NCBI GenBank assembly: GCA_027405735.1
Contig: JAPEHQ010000024.1
Coordinates: forward strand, 558,001-622,000
Direction of reading: 5' to 3'
Source: Mucor racemosus
Lineage: Eukaryota; Mucoromycota; Mucoromycetes; Mucorales; Mucoraceae
Length of the DNA stretch: 64,000 bases
Shown in pieces: positions 33,700-45,200 of this stretch (positions are counted from its first letter, which is position 1; each line of letters opens with the position of its first letter). Below the pieces are notes generated by a model. It was not told where the DNA came from and searched no databases. It saw only the letters and a program-made list of their open reading frames with translations. Both the position numbers and the translations under genes were made by a program.

Positions 33700-34390
33700 A
33701 AAGCTTATCAACTGCAAAGTAAGTCGATCAAGCGTTTTCAATGGTATATTTGTACAGTTTTAAATTCTGCATCTATCTAAATAAAATTTAAAAACATGTC
33801 TACGTAAAATTTTGCGTAAAATACGATTGAAATTTGGGAAGTTTTTTGGAGATATACATTACTTTTTATAAGTGTATTTCGAATATAAGTACTTCTGATA
33901 ATGTGCCGTAAAAGTATCCGTCGATAGAGTTATTGCTGAACCTTCTAGCCGCATTTGTCGTAGAAAAAATGCGATTTTTATAAAAAAAAAATTGAAGTTC
34001 AGAATTTGGAATAAGGGTATACAGGGAAAAAATTGAAGCTCGAAACGAAGGTGTCTCTTTGTACACATTTTTGAGGATATTTCCACGAAAAATCAATATT
34101 TTGAAAAAAAGTGAATTAGGTTCGAGAGAGCTCATCAAGCTGCTTAATATAAATGTAAAAAAAAAATAGCGTTCAATATAACCAATATTTTTAAAACTAC
34201 TACAAAAATTCCAAAAAAAAGAAAAAAATAAAAGCTCTCAGAACTTTTTTATACTGAAGCATGTTATAGAGCACTTTAAAACAAATGAGTTTTATTATTA
34301 GAAAGTGTTAGTATAGCTTGATGTTTTGTAGAGATACGAAGGCTCAAAGTTTTTAGTTTTTAGCAGTGAAGTGTGAAATATCTGTAAAAA
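33700..34390 (+). repeat. Dispersed repeat R2, copy 2 (uninterrupted)
   Basis: About 690 bases, collinear with 49360-51160 on the other strand (there with two insertions) and partly with 16338-16740. This copy provides the uninterrupted reference for both nested insertions: it reads directly across the site where the 363-bp hAT-like element sits in copy 3. Two short minus-strand frames inside it (33859-34138) are not thought to be coding. Confidence 0.75.
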
Positions 34391-34554
34391 TCTGAAACCT
34401 CAGTTCTGAAAAAGTTAAACCAAACGCAAAAAATAGGATATGTCCGGATACGCATTCTTGGGTTAAAGTTGATTATCTCAGATATATTGGCATATAATCG
34501 TTTCTCGATATTATTTAGTGAAAAAAAGGTAGAGCAGGTGTTATATCAGAACGA

Positions 34555-35300
34555 AGAATCTAGATACTATAGCGCTACTGTAGTCGTATTATCTGGAAAT
34601 TATTATTGTAACACCATTAATAACTATTGCAACACCGGACAATCTCCTCTATATATAATCTCTTTCTCTAGGTTCGCTATTAAATGAAGGGTTATAAGAT
34701 TTATATATCTTGTCGTAGAGTCTAATGAGTTTAATAGCATTATTTTCGTTACGTTCCTACAAATAAACAAAATATGAGCATATACCAAAAAGAGATCTAA
34801 GTATTTTCTTACAATAAGATATTTAAGACCGTTTAAAGTGTGTATAAATTTCGGCAATTCTTTGATATTTTGGGGAAATCGAAACCTGTTTTGGCATGAA
34901 CAACAACAAAAAGGCCTTCTCAAAAAAGATGAATTGACATCAAGCGTGCTTCGAGCCCAGAAATTTGAATTCTCCAACCAACCGAGTTTCTTCCCAAACC
35001 TGCTTTAATATGGCAATCGCATATTCCTTTTGATTCTCAAATACAATATTTGCTTCTATTATGGAAAAGCTTGTCGGGATTATAGGTATTTATCGCAACT
35101 TCTCCAGCACATAAATCGATTTCATTTCAATCATAATCTCGCATCAAACGTACATCAATTTTAAACCCTTTTACTTTTTCATGATCAAAATATTGGGCCT
35201 GTTTGTGTTTGATGGTGAATAGGTTAATTGTCTCTCCTTGTTTCATTCTGATTATCTTTTTTGTAGATACAATCGTCTTAATGATGAGAAGTCAGAGGAC
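34555..35300 (-). pseudogene. Decayed coding relic of unknown family
   Basis: Several frame-shifted minus-strand pieces look protein-like: EIDLCAGEVAINTYNPDKLF, KEYAIAILKQVWEETRLVGE, and after an intron-like GTATATG to TTTGTAG segment, NNAIKLIRLYDKIYKSYNPS. Frames change several times and stops intervene. The part at 34555-34690 overlaps a repeat also found at 13805-13940, so the relic may be the end of a multicopy gene or element. Family not identified. Confidence 0.4.
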
Positions 35301-35560
35301 GTACACGTCTTGCTCTGAAATGGAACCATTGTTTTCAATAATACTATTAATCAAATTTGCATCTTTATGAAGAGTAAGGACCCTATAAAATATAGTGAGC
35401 TTTTTTTTTCATTTTTAAATATTCATCAGATTATTCTTTTATTTACACACTGATGTATCATTCTTAAACCGGATCATGTCAAATCCAAAAAAGTAAACAA
35501 TAACAGATCCGGAACCGGAAGTTCCTTAATTAAATATTAACTATACAATGCTCCTAAAAG

Positions 35561-35610
35561 CATGGTATAGAAGCATGGTATAGAAGCATGGTACAAAAGC
35601 ATAATACGCC
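35561..35610. repeat. Short tandem repeat, GCATGGTATAGAA unit
   Basis: About three imperfect copies of a unit of about 15 bases (AAGCATGGTATAGAAGCATG). Confidence 0.7.
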
Positions 35611-35811
35611 AGTGCGATATTCAAACATGATATACCAACATGACACATTACTATTAAATAACATCTAAACTACCTTACCACACCATTAATTCCTCAAATC
35701 AAATAGTATATAAACCCTATTAATTTCATTCCAATAAACGATATCTCTTCACTTGATTAAATTTCTAATTTTATTTAACCTAAACATATTTTGATAAATC
35801 ACACATGTTTA

Positions 35812-37360
35812 GCGTTCGCAAAATGACAGAGCGCAAGCAGTTCTAGCAAGCATTTGCCGAGTCTAAAATATTTGAAAATTACTCAAGCAAGCCCGAGCCT
35901 AAGCAACGACTAGTCCAGCAGTTGCATATCGAGCATTTTCAGTTTTGAAAACAAGCAAGCAAGTAGGTTTGCATGCAAGCAAGCATATTTCAATTTGAAG
36001 CATTTCAAGCAAGCATACACGCAAGCTTTCAACGTTTTCATCGAGCGCCAAGCAGGAAGTTGCTAAAAAAAATTAACCAAGCAAGTCAAGGCAAGTAATA
36101 CCCTGAAAAAAGCGCAATTCAGGAGAGCCCAAATATAGGGCTCCCTTGCTTGCTTGCTTATGCTCGCACTGCTTGATTGCGATCATTACACATGTTTAAG
36201 TATTTCAAAATATATAAACTTCACCTCGCTCGTTGATTCGAAGCTTTGAGTTTTTGGTACTGTATGTACTTTAATGCAGTAAAAGTACCCCTATTAATGG
36301 CAAGTTGAGCAACAGTAGACCAAGCATCAATAACGTTTTTAGGAATAGTTGCTGTTATTTTAAATTTGTATTTCTTAATGAAATAGTCTTCCAACTGCTC
36401 CCATTCTTGATTCGAAAAAATATATTTCTGATACACGTCTTCTTCTTCGTGAGTTAAATCCAAAATCGAGCTTAGAACAAGATCCGTTACTAATTTGGCT
36501 TCAGCACCAATGTTAATCGTTTTTATATATTCGTTATAAATATTCACGGCCTTTTGTTTGATTCGTTTACCCACGCTCTCGGTTTGATTTTTAATCGCAA
36601 AGACGCTGTCAGTCTCTGCTATGGCTGATTGCGTTAATGATGTCTGTAGCTCGGAAGTGTCATCTTCTAAACTTGAGTCGATGCTATCCACGTCCAAAGC
36701 CTTTAAGAACGCGTCTGCTTCAAATTTTGCTGCTTGATATTCTTTTGCTACATTCGCCAATTCCTTGTGTAATTCCATTTTAATTCTTAGATTATGAGTT
36801 GTTGTGAATGTCTCTTTATTATGTTTTTCTAAATTCTTCAAATCCAACTTGGTACGCATAACTTCCTGAAGATTAATTTTGTTATCCCAGTCGGAAAAGT
36901 AGTTTTTACAGGCTTCGCCATATTTTGACAGTTCCACATTTGTTGCAAACGAAGTTTTTACGTTGGTAAAAAATAGTGGTCGCAATCGAGCAGTGCGAGC
37001 ATAAGCAAGCAAGCAAGGGAGCCCTATATTTGGGCTCTCCTGAATTGCGCTTTTTTCAGGGTATTACTTGCCTTGACTTGCTTGGTTAATTTTTTTTAGC
37101 AACTTCCTGCTTGGCGCTCGATGAAAACGTTGAAAGCTTGCGTGTATGCTTGCTTGAAATGCTTCAAATTGAAATATGCTTGCTTGCATGCAAACCTACT
37201 TGCTTGCTTGTTTTCAAAACTGAAAATGCTCGATATGCAACTGCTGGACTAGTCGTTGCTTAGGCTCGGGCTTGCTTGAGTAATTTTCAAATATTTTAGA
37301 CTCGGCAAATGCTTGCTAGAACTGCTTGCACTCGCTTGGGCTGAGCCATTTTGCGAACGC
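35812..37360. mobile_element. 1549-bp element with inverted ends of about 370 bp and one unknown ORF
   Basis: The left arm (35812-36180) and right arm (about 36980-37360) are near-identical inverted copies starting GCGTTCGCAAAATG, flanked by TA on both sides (35810-35811 and 37361-37362). The arms are packed with AAGC tetranucleotide words such as CAAGCAAGC and GCAAGCAAGCAAG. The outermost 30 bases differ by a small indel. Between the arms lies a single 263-codon frame. No DDE signature is visible, so the element is either non-autonomous with a passenger gene or carries a transposition protein of a type I do not recognise. Confidence 0.85.
36221..37012 (-). CDS. Unknown 263-aa protein inside the long-TIR element
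   Basis: The open frame fills almost all of the space between the two inverted arms and its first 10 to 12 codons lie inside the right arm. There is no ATG before codon 52 (VMRTKLDLKN); the frame otherwise begins with TTG codons. The real start may therefore be internal, reached by splicing from an exon in the arm, or lost. The product is hydrophilic and mostly helical, rich in K, E and A, with coiled-coil-like stretches (NLRIKMELHKELANVAKEYQ) and a C-terminal helix with AWSTVAQLAINRG. There is no signal peptide, membrane segment, zinc finger or DDE pattern. I do not recognise the family. The long uninterrupted frame suggests recent selection or recent arrival. Confidence 0.6.
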   Translation of the reverse strand: MLAYARTARLRPLFFTNVKTSFATNVELSKYGEACKNYFSDWDNKINLQEVMRTKLDLKNLEKHNKETFTTTHNLRIKMELHKELANVAKEYQAAKFEADAFLKALDVDSIDSSLEDDTSELQTSLTQSAIAETDSVFAIKNQTESVGKRIKQKAVNIYNEYIKTINIGAEAKLVTDLVLSSILDLTHEEEDVYQKYIFSNQEWEQLEDYFIKKYKFKITATIPKNVIDAWSTVAQLAINRGTFTALKYIQYQKLKASNQRAR

Positions 37361-37362
37361 TA

Positions 37363-38557
37363 GTAAAAAAGACTATGATAGCTCTTATAATTGAATCAGC
37401 ATCTTGTTTCTTGCTGTTTTCCAATGCACACTTCGCTAACTTTTTGTGATGTGTCCAATACCTCAATTTTAATCCATGTAGAACAGGATTTATTTTTTGA
37501 CTTTTTATAAAGTTATTTAGAATTCGGAATTAATTCCAATCAGAATCGGCTTTTGTCCTTTGGGGTCGCACCATGTGTACTTTGGCGCATGGTGTCGTAT
37601 GAGATCAGGCAGTACAGTCGAAGCATGACACTATTCCTAGCTGTTCGGGGCTTTTTACCAACAATCGTATTGGATTTCCCTGAACTTTTTGCTTATTGGT
37701 CTCTCTTACTCCATCTAGACTTAATAATCATCTCACGTTAGATTAGACAGGAATTTCAACAATGCTGGTGTGTCCGCGGTTTCGGCTGATAGGATAACCC
37801 GTGCTCCCTTTGTCCCTTTTGAAAACCTAGTACAGTACCATGATCACCTTGTCTACACATTGCTATTATTGCGTTAGATAGGAGTTCTAATATATAGTGG
37901 ATAACAGGTTAAAAATCTAATAAAACTGCCCAACTTGGCTTAACTTAAAAAAAAATAATCGGCTTTTTAGCAGCTTTAGACATGTAAATAAGATTGCTTC
38001 TGTATTCAAAACAATAAAGAGATAAGAAAACTATTTTTTTGTAAGATTTTTGACAAAACCATTATAAAGAATTAAGTAATCGAATAAAAAAAAAGCTTAT
38101 GTCATGGATAATTTTTTTGAAGAAGCAGCCTTTAAAAATATTTAATTATTTAAAATATGGTTATCAGTTCATATATATTTAGCAGTAAATAAGATATATA
38201 TTAAAAAATGTTTAATACAAGGTGAGTTATAGAAAAGACTGCCCGCTCCAATTTTGAAGATTAAAAACTATAAAATATTAAAATCCAAATTTGATTCGCG
38301 TTGGTTCCAAGAATAGTTCAAAATCCATTAAAATTTATAGAGTGTAACTAAACAAAAAATGTAATTTTATACTTCAAAAGCTTGAAGCATTTCCTATGGG
38401 TGTAATATATATATATTAAAGATAAACTAAATACACTGGAAATTAAATCAGTAAAGTAACTACTGAAAAATGCAAACTATTTGGCTACAAATCTACAAAA
38501 ATATTCAGCTTATTATATGATAACATTTGGATAAACTCCTGTGTACAATAAATTTAT
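37363..38557. other. Intergenic, one GC-richer island at 37540-37880
   Basis: Mostly AT-rich. The 37540-37880 part is clearly richer in G and C than its surroundings and has an open frame (37553-37741) without recognisable motifs. It could be a relic or a non-coding RNA, but nothing decisive is seen. Confidence 0.35.
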
Positions 38558-41500
38558 TTAATATTCTTCAGCCATAATGAGTAAAATCAAACTTGTCCAG
38601 CCTGTAAAGGGATGGCTATGCAAACCCTTTCCTTCCGATTCACTGTATTGCTCCCAAACATAACCAGTTTGTTTATAATTCTATCGAATCATTTAATATC
38701 TGCATCAAAAACCAATATGTATAAGATGTATTTTACCTTGTAAACATTGCGAATGAGGTTATCTCTCAACTTGGTATATATATATTGTGCTCGTTCTTGG
38801 TATGGACCAGGAACATGCATATAATTCTATTATAAAACTGTTTAGAAAAAAAGAGAGAAGCATAGTACAGTAAATCAATTACCTTGTACAAACTTTGAAG
38901 AGTCAAATAATTGATATTGATCCAAATAGGTCCTCGCCAGTAATTTTCGCCTGTACCAAAAATGGGGTCTGATGCAGACAATGATCTAAGGCCATAAGAT
39001 GACCATAGTTCATCTTCATCTTCAATAATATCCAAAATAGCCCCCAATTTAGGCGAATCAGCAGGTAACAGACCAAGTGTCATTGGGAAAAGTGAGAGAT
39101 ATCCCTTATGACAAACATGAATAGGTTTGTCATCTTCAAGAGCTTGGTCACAATACATGTTTTCTTTTTCATTCCAATGAAGAACATCGAGATTAGTAAG
39201 CATGTCTTGTTGAACCTTGATGTATTCTTCTTTATCATTAGCATATCCAGGTCCTAATTTAGTGGCAATGTCTTTTAAGAGACCCGTTCCAAAAGCCATC
39301 CAAGAATGAAGATCGAGATGAAGTTCACCAACGCTGGGTTCTCCACGAGGATAATCATCCAAGCCAGAAGTAAGGGTATGATTGGGTGTACGACCTCTCC
39401 AGCGGTATGCTTCATTATTAGGTGCTTTACGACCAAATCTATCGAGATGACCATGTTGAGTGGCACGGAACCAAAGCCAGTTTTGACGAAGCTTGGGATA
39501 AATAGATTTGAGCCATTGATCCGCCAATTCTGAATTATCTAAATGCAAATTACGAAGAACCTCGGTATCATCCAAAGTACCCATTTTCATCTGCTGATTG
39601 CTATCAGGAGCATTCAAAATGGAATTATCTAATTGATGTTTCTCTAAACGATCAATATAACGTTTAATCGAAAGATACAAGGTAGGAGGATTGGCATAAT
39701 GGTGGAATTGGGTTTGGAATTCAGAAGGCACTTTACTACGAGCCTCTTCACCCAAAATTTGTTCACGAGCAACCCAACCGTTTTCGTCAATCATTGATGT
39801 CCAATGTTTGATAATATCAAGACTAAGATCATTATCCCATTCCCCAATCAAAAGTTGATGAAAGCCTTCATCCCTAATATTGATATAACTTTGTTTAATA
39901 GATCAAAATTAAAATAAAAGTTGATGACCTTACCAATAAAAACCACGAGGAAAGAATGGACGACTGGGTGTAGCAGTAAATAAGCTTTGTGGAGGTGATA
40001 ATTCAGGTCTTACAGGCTCACCATGGAAATCTTCTTCATCTTGCATAGGAGAATGAGAACGATCAATGACTGATGAACCATGAAAGTAGCCAATACCACC
40101 AAGCATATTACTCAACAAATATTGAGCAAACTCAACTTCACTATTCGAAAACCCCTTCTTCTTCAAGTGGAACGTCTTTTCAAATCTAATGTTAAATTCA
40201 TTCTCTTTTTTGATCAAATTTGCGCCGAGTGATTCACCTAGATGCACATGTGATTAGCCAAGAAGTCTTACGAAGTGTTAGTATAATCATAATTACTTGA
40301 AATTGGCTCATCAGAACTTTGAGAACGGAATAAAACATCAAACTAAATAAAACTATACATTAGCAATTATGAAAACGCCGAACCTTTATCAAAATTTTAC
40401 CTGAAATTCACCCTTGAAAACCTTTTGAAATGCGTAAAAGTTGGATACTTCACCCTCTTCTTCAGACAAGTCATTGGCAAGTGTAAAGAACTTGAAAGGC
40501 TTTGACATGGCGTCTTGTTGATTAGCAGGATCGCTACCAAGACGATCTCTAGCACCCTGTACGATGCTTTCCATTACAATGTCTAAATAAGTTATATGAA
40601 TAACAGTATTATTCGTTCATTTCCCTTTGCTCAAGTTACCTTTGGATCTCCAAATTTGGCCTTGAGGCACTTCTTTACCCCACCATTGAGTCAAAGCAAG
40701 ATCTTGATCAAGGCCTTCTCCTGGATGTGTATTTAAAGGGCCTATATTTTGTTTTATCAGTAAATAAGAAATGCTCCATTAAAAACTATGTATCCATACT
40801 ATCGACAATTTGAATCTCGAATTCACCTAGTTCGGGTGTGTCACCTTCTAATTTAATAGGTGAACGAAGACCCTGAATCAAAATGTTAGGATATCGTTAT
40901 ATATAAAAAAAAAAAGACATTTAGGAGGGTTTACCTTTTTAGATAATTTGCTCATAATGTCGATACCGCCAGCACCTTCAATGCCAACGTAAAACATGAT
41001 GGACGTTACGGGATCAGCTATTTTTGGCATGTTATGGTTAATAAAATATATGTATGTACGGCATTGATGCTCAGTCTTTACCGAGATTACTGATAGGAGA
41101 TCCACGAATACGAACACCCCAATCACCTCCATTCTTTCCTCCAGGCACCTTTATAAAATCAGTTGTTAACTTGATATTACTAGGTTTGTCGTTGATTTCT
41201 TGGGAAGCAAAATCTCTGCCATCATGCTTGTGATATCCATAACCAGCAATACCATCATTTTGATCACACGCATGACGAACACCTATTCAAGAGAAAAATT
41301 GTAAATAAACCTTATGATTCCTTCGAGAATATCCTATTATCTTACGCTGGAAACCTTGGAAATCACTAGCATCGAACCACATTAATCCTGTCATGACAGA
41401 TTCGGGTATACGCGGTCTAGTACCAAAGTAAAGATTAGGTCTATACGTTCCCCATAATAAAGAGGAATTAGATGCGCCTGCAGTAACAGGCAATACATCA

Positions 41501-41583
41501 GCTACTACAGATGAAGCCAAGAGTAAAACTGTCGAAACAGTTGTTAATGAATTCTTCCAAGAACGTTTACTGTCAGGCACCAT
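38558..41583 (-). CDS. MOGS: Processing alpha-glucosidase I (GH63), about 809 aa
   Basis: Eleven proposed minus-strand exons: 41583-41346, 41282-41082, 41017-40935, 40872-40827, 40741-40640, 40582-40401, 40342-40273, 40237-39934, 39873-38883, 38826-38737 and 38680-38558. The N-terminus has a membrane anchor ([20 protein letters not shown]), then [19 protein letters not shown], the GH63 N-domain opening. The catalytic (alpha/alpha)6 domain shows [32 protein letters not shown] and the end [27 protein letters not shown]. The enzyme removes the outermost alpha-1,2-glucose from Glc3Man9GlcNAc2 N-glycans in the ER lumen. The length is near the 830 aa of known members. Exon 7 is uncertain: its donor at 40272 keeps the frame, but a more family-like reading needs one extra base. 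Confidence 0.9.
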
Positions 41584-42338
41584 GATTTATTGCTAGACTC
41601 AAATGTTAATGTAAAAATGAGAAGCACACTTAATTTCGACCAACGATATGCTTCAACATATTGCAATTTATCTCTCTGGGTGCGAAACACGTTATTGGAA
41701 GAGTCACACAAATAAGCATCAACTTCATATAAAGTAGCAAAACAAAAAGTAGCAAGATGTTAACAAAACTATCATTATATTTATTCCAAGCTGTGGTTGC
41801 GTGTTCTGACGGTGCTTCGCCCTGAAAAAATTCCTCAAAAACTCGCTATCCACTTTTTTTGAGGACTTTTCAATCTTTAAATTAAGTTTGCGAACTCAAT
41901 ATTCACGGGAAACCATCAAGCTGCATACTGATCGATAGCCCTCTTTTAGATCTTTCGTCTGAGATATAGTATAGTAAAATATCCCAGATATTGACAAAGT
42001 TATCGAATATGCAACATGAAATATTCACCATAAAAATATAAATTTTCATATATTTTTGGCAAAACTCAGCAACTGAAGTTTGAGAAACTTGCATTAGATG
42101 CTGTTGATGCAGGTTAGTTTTAACAATTAGCTACAGTGAGAATAGCATATCATCGACAACATCCCCGTCAATCAGATTCGTTCATAAAATACAAAATTTC
42201 TCGTCGTACATTTCATATACATGAAATATTCATTGTTGTAAATGTCAAATATATAAACTTTTTTTATTATTTTTGTGGTGATTTCTTATGGAGGGATTGC
42301 AAATTCTACTGATACATTACATATATATATACTGTTGT
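41584..42338. other. Spacer between glucosidase I and L47
   Basis: The L47 gene ends here and glucosidase I begins, both on the minus strand. The 150 bases before 41583 should hold the glucosidase I promoter. No further gene recognised. Confidence 0.45.
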
Positions 42339-42927
42339 TTAAGATTGTTGCTTAAGCAATTGTTGTTCGTATTCTCTTTGTCTTTCGTTCAACACAAACT
42401 TGATTCTAGCCATTGATTTTTGACACTTAAATATAGCAGATTTAATAAATTGTATATTTGTTATAATCACATCATCATATTCACAAACCTTCTTCAAACG
42501 ACCTTGATTTGTCCAAATTTGCTTTGGTAGCTTTAAACGAGATGCTTCTTCTCTTTGGGTTGCGAGTACATTACGTTCTTTCAACAAGACATACCATAAT
42601 TTATGGAGGTCATCAAATGATTTTTGACGAAGCTCTTGAGCTTTCCAAGCACGGCCTATATTATATATATATAATATGTATATATTACTAAGTAAGTATA
42701 TTGTAATAGTTTATTACTTTTTGAAAATAACAACCTGTCCAGTTTTGTTTCGGTAAAGTTTCATTATTTTCAAAGAATTGATATAAACCAGTTGACTTTA
42801 TTGTATTTGGAGTAGTGGCTGAAGATGTTTCTGCGGATAAAGCGATTCTAGATGTGGTAATAGAGCGACTAGAAGCAGTAGCAGCACTCCAATTGATTGA
42901 GCGAGTAACTCTTTGTAACAAGGACAT
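42339..42927 (-). CDS. MRPL47: Mitochondrial large-subunit ribosomal protein uL29m (MRPL47), 169 aa
   Basis: Proposed minus-strand exons are 42927-42735 and 42655-42339. Exon 1 encodes a Ser/Arg-rich mitochondrial targeting sequence ([20 protein letters not shown]) and [13 protein letters not shown]. The junction [34 protein letters not shown] is the hallmark of the uL29m family, where [24 protein letters not shown] is strongly conserved. The C-terminal half is a long basic helix ([20 protein letters not shown]). The protein sits at the exit tunnel of the mitochondrial ribosome. The intron donor is GTTGTT, a weak match to the consensus, but the frame and family wording fit only this junction. 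Confidence 0.9.
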
Positions 42928-43900
42928 GTTTCTATATGTAAACTAAAGAGAAAAAGTTTGACAGAAGCAAAAAAATAAAGGTCAGGGTCTGGGGTTAGAG
43001 CTATTGTAAAAGTTGATTTGCGAGGGTAAGCATCCTAATCAATGTGACTCTTTTCATCGCATAGATTTTGCCGGGGAATTGGACATAAAAAAAACAGGTA
43101 CAGAATATACTCCTAAACAGTTGGGAGAAAATCCTGAAATACCATATTGAACAGCAAGATGATCATGTCCAATCATCAAATACGATGGAAACTAGTATTC
43201 CATAAAGAATTTTACCAACCATATCAAGTATAAATTATGATGAAGATGATGATTCGACACACAATCCCGAAAAGATTTGACCAAAAACAATATTCTAGGA
43301 AAGGTCATAACTCATGTACATGTAATAGAATTTCAAAAAAGTAAGAATCATCAAATAAAAAATTATTTCAATCCAGAGCAAATGTTTGGAAAAGCAATGG
43401 TGGTTTTCCAAATGAATAATTTATTAGGCGAGAAAATAACGATTGATATCTTCTTTCAGAGGCTTAAGCCGCTATGATCCTTGTTCTTTTGCATCTGTTG
43501 ATTAGGTTAAAAAGTAAATACCAATTGAAACTTAGAACGACAAATATATAGGACGCTAATTAGAATGATATTATATATCAAATGCATCTTAGTTTTTTCA
43601 GAAGCAAAACCTCGGAAGCAGAAAGATCAACTATTATATCGCAACGAAATATTCAGTATCACATGGCAAGGATTCCTCTAGATCATGGATACAGTTTATC
43701 TGCGCTGTAGGCGATCGGGTAACTTGGACAGATTTGAATTAGAGTTGGCAGAACAAAAATATCAAAGTGTAATACTTACTATTTCATCTACAAGTAACTC
43801 TGAATGATTGTAGAGGCTAGGTTAGGCATTCTTCAATGAATGTCTTGAACTTGAAGATATAATGTAGATAGTTTATTTTAGATACATGCTTTTTTCTGTA
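42928..43900. other. Intergenic, probable old decayed coding sequence
   Basis: 43040-43480 has coding-like pieces in different frames with stops (for example QLGENPEIPY), not assigned to any family. The rest shows nothing. Confidence 0.35.
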
Positions 43901-43904
43901 TAAA

Positions 43905-44790
43905 AAAAACTAGCCGTTCAATCTCGCTACACTTAATTACAGCGTCACCCTGCGAGCTCGCTTTTGCAATTTTTTTAATGAATGTATCATATTTTTATAA
44001 AAAAATAACTTTTGTAGTATATTATTAGAAGGCGTCTGCTATCCCTCCTCTTTGTTCATTTGAACACGCAAACGATTATGTATATGATTTGAAATGGTCT
44101 CCTGCATATCCTATCTTGTTTGGTATGGTAGATGGGATCGTCCAATTTGATATATGGGAATTTCACAGTGATAAACTTGAATTAAGTGGATACAGCATCG
44201 TAGATTCTTGAAAATGTTCTCAAATATCGTAAAATCTCTTATTTTTAAGACTTACAGGGCTTATAAGCGGAATAATAGTTTAGAAAATTATTCTTGTCCA
44301 GATCATTAATTTTGATACTTTTTCGATTTTTTTTTCTAGTTTTGCAAATTTTGAGTCAATTATACTACCAATTATAAAAATAAAAAATATACATATATGA
44401 AACATTTAGCGCTCTATTTGTTCAATAAAAAATAACAAACTTTTTTATTGTAAAGTATTATATGAAAATCCTTTAATCAAAAAATTGTTTTGGGGGCAAA
44501 AGTGCAAAAATTTATTACTAAACTTTTAATTTTAAGCTTTCAGAAAATGCATATTAATAATAGCTACAGCTTTCTCTCATAATGTAGCATATTTAAACCT
44601 TGATTTTGGTATCAAAAGTTGATTTTTCTGTTTTTTGATCAAAATCATGAGTGTTAGTAAGGATAGAATGAGCCCCGAAAAATGTTAGCTAAAAAAACTG
44701 AATTTTCAGACTATTTATGGTTAAATTTAAGAAAAGTTTAAATTTTATTTATACATTTAAAACTTAGATATATCCTAGTATAAGAGAATT
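43905..44790 (+). repeat. Arm-type repeat, third genomic location, with dynein-like exon
   Basis: Matches the foldback arms from the GTGGATACAGCATCGTAGAT block (44187) to about 44780. It starts with the GC-rich GCCGTTCAATCTCGCTACAC module (43911-43975). The dynein-like exon in front of it is listed separately. The arm repeat and the module are both diverged here. Confidence 0.8.
44031..44200 (+). pseudogene. Dynein intermediate chain-like WD40 exon, open for about 50 codons
   Basis: After an acceptor-like TTATTAG the frame reads ASAIPPLCSFEHANDYVYD, LKWSPAYPILFGMVDGIVQF and DIWEFHSD without a stop, then runs into the arm repeat (KLELSGYSIVDS, stop). This is the WD40 segment just before the one preserved in the foldback arms, judged by memory of dynein intermediate chains. 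It is isolated from any other exon, so it is a relic. Confidence 0.7.
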
Positions 44791-44794
44791 AGTA

Positions 44795-45200
44795 GTTCAA
44801 TCTCGCTACAATCTGTTGTATATATTAGCCTTTTAATCTCTCTACGCTTGTTTTTTTTTTTGCAATATTTTTTATAATAAAAGTATTATATTTATATATA
44901 ACCGTTTGATGTCGCTGTACTCTTGCATTCTTTCTGTAATTAATGTGTTTCATACTGTAGATATTTTGTCTCGCTACACTCAATTCTGTAATTTATTTCA
45001 TGCTACATGCTTTATATTGATAGCCTCTTGATCTCGCTGCGCTCATTCTTGCAATATATACTATGATTAAGTATTACAAATAACTGTTTAATCTCGCTAT
45101 ACTAGATGATGGCGTCGCCCTGCGGGCTCACTTTTACAATTTTTTTAATGAATGTATTATATGACTGGCAGCTCTATTTTGTTACTCTTGATTACTGTCT
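44795..45200 (+). repeat. Cluster of GC-rich CTCGCTACGCTC modules
   Basis: At least four degenerate units recur, each built on (A)GCC(G)TTTGATCTCGCTACGCTC, often followed by GGCGTCGCCCTGCGGGCTC and a CAATTTTTTTAATGAATGTA tail. Units start near 44795, 44898, 44970, 45025 and 45088. The same module flanks the arm repeats elsewhere in the window. Confidence 0.65.

Noticed and set aside
35820..37350. CRISPR-like regular repeats in the AAGC-rich arms
   Set aside because: The repeats are irregular tetranucleotide words inside terminal inverted repeats of a eukaryotic element, with no spacer structure.
37540..37880. GC-richer island as a tRNA or rRNA gene
   Set aside because: No tRNA boxes or rRNA-like segments were recognised.
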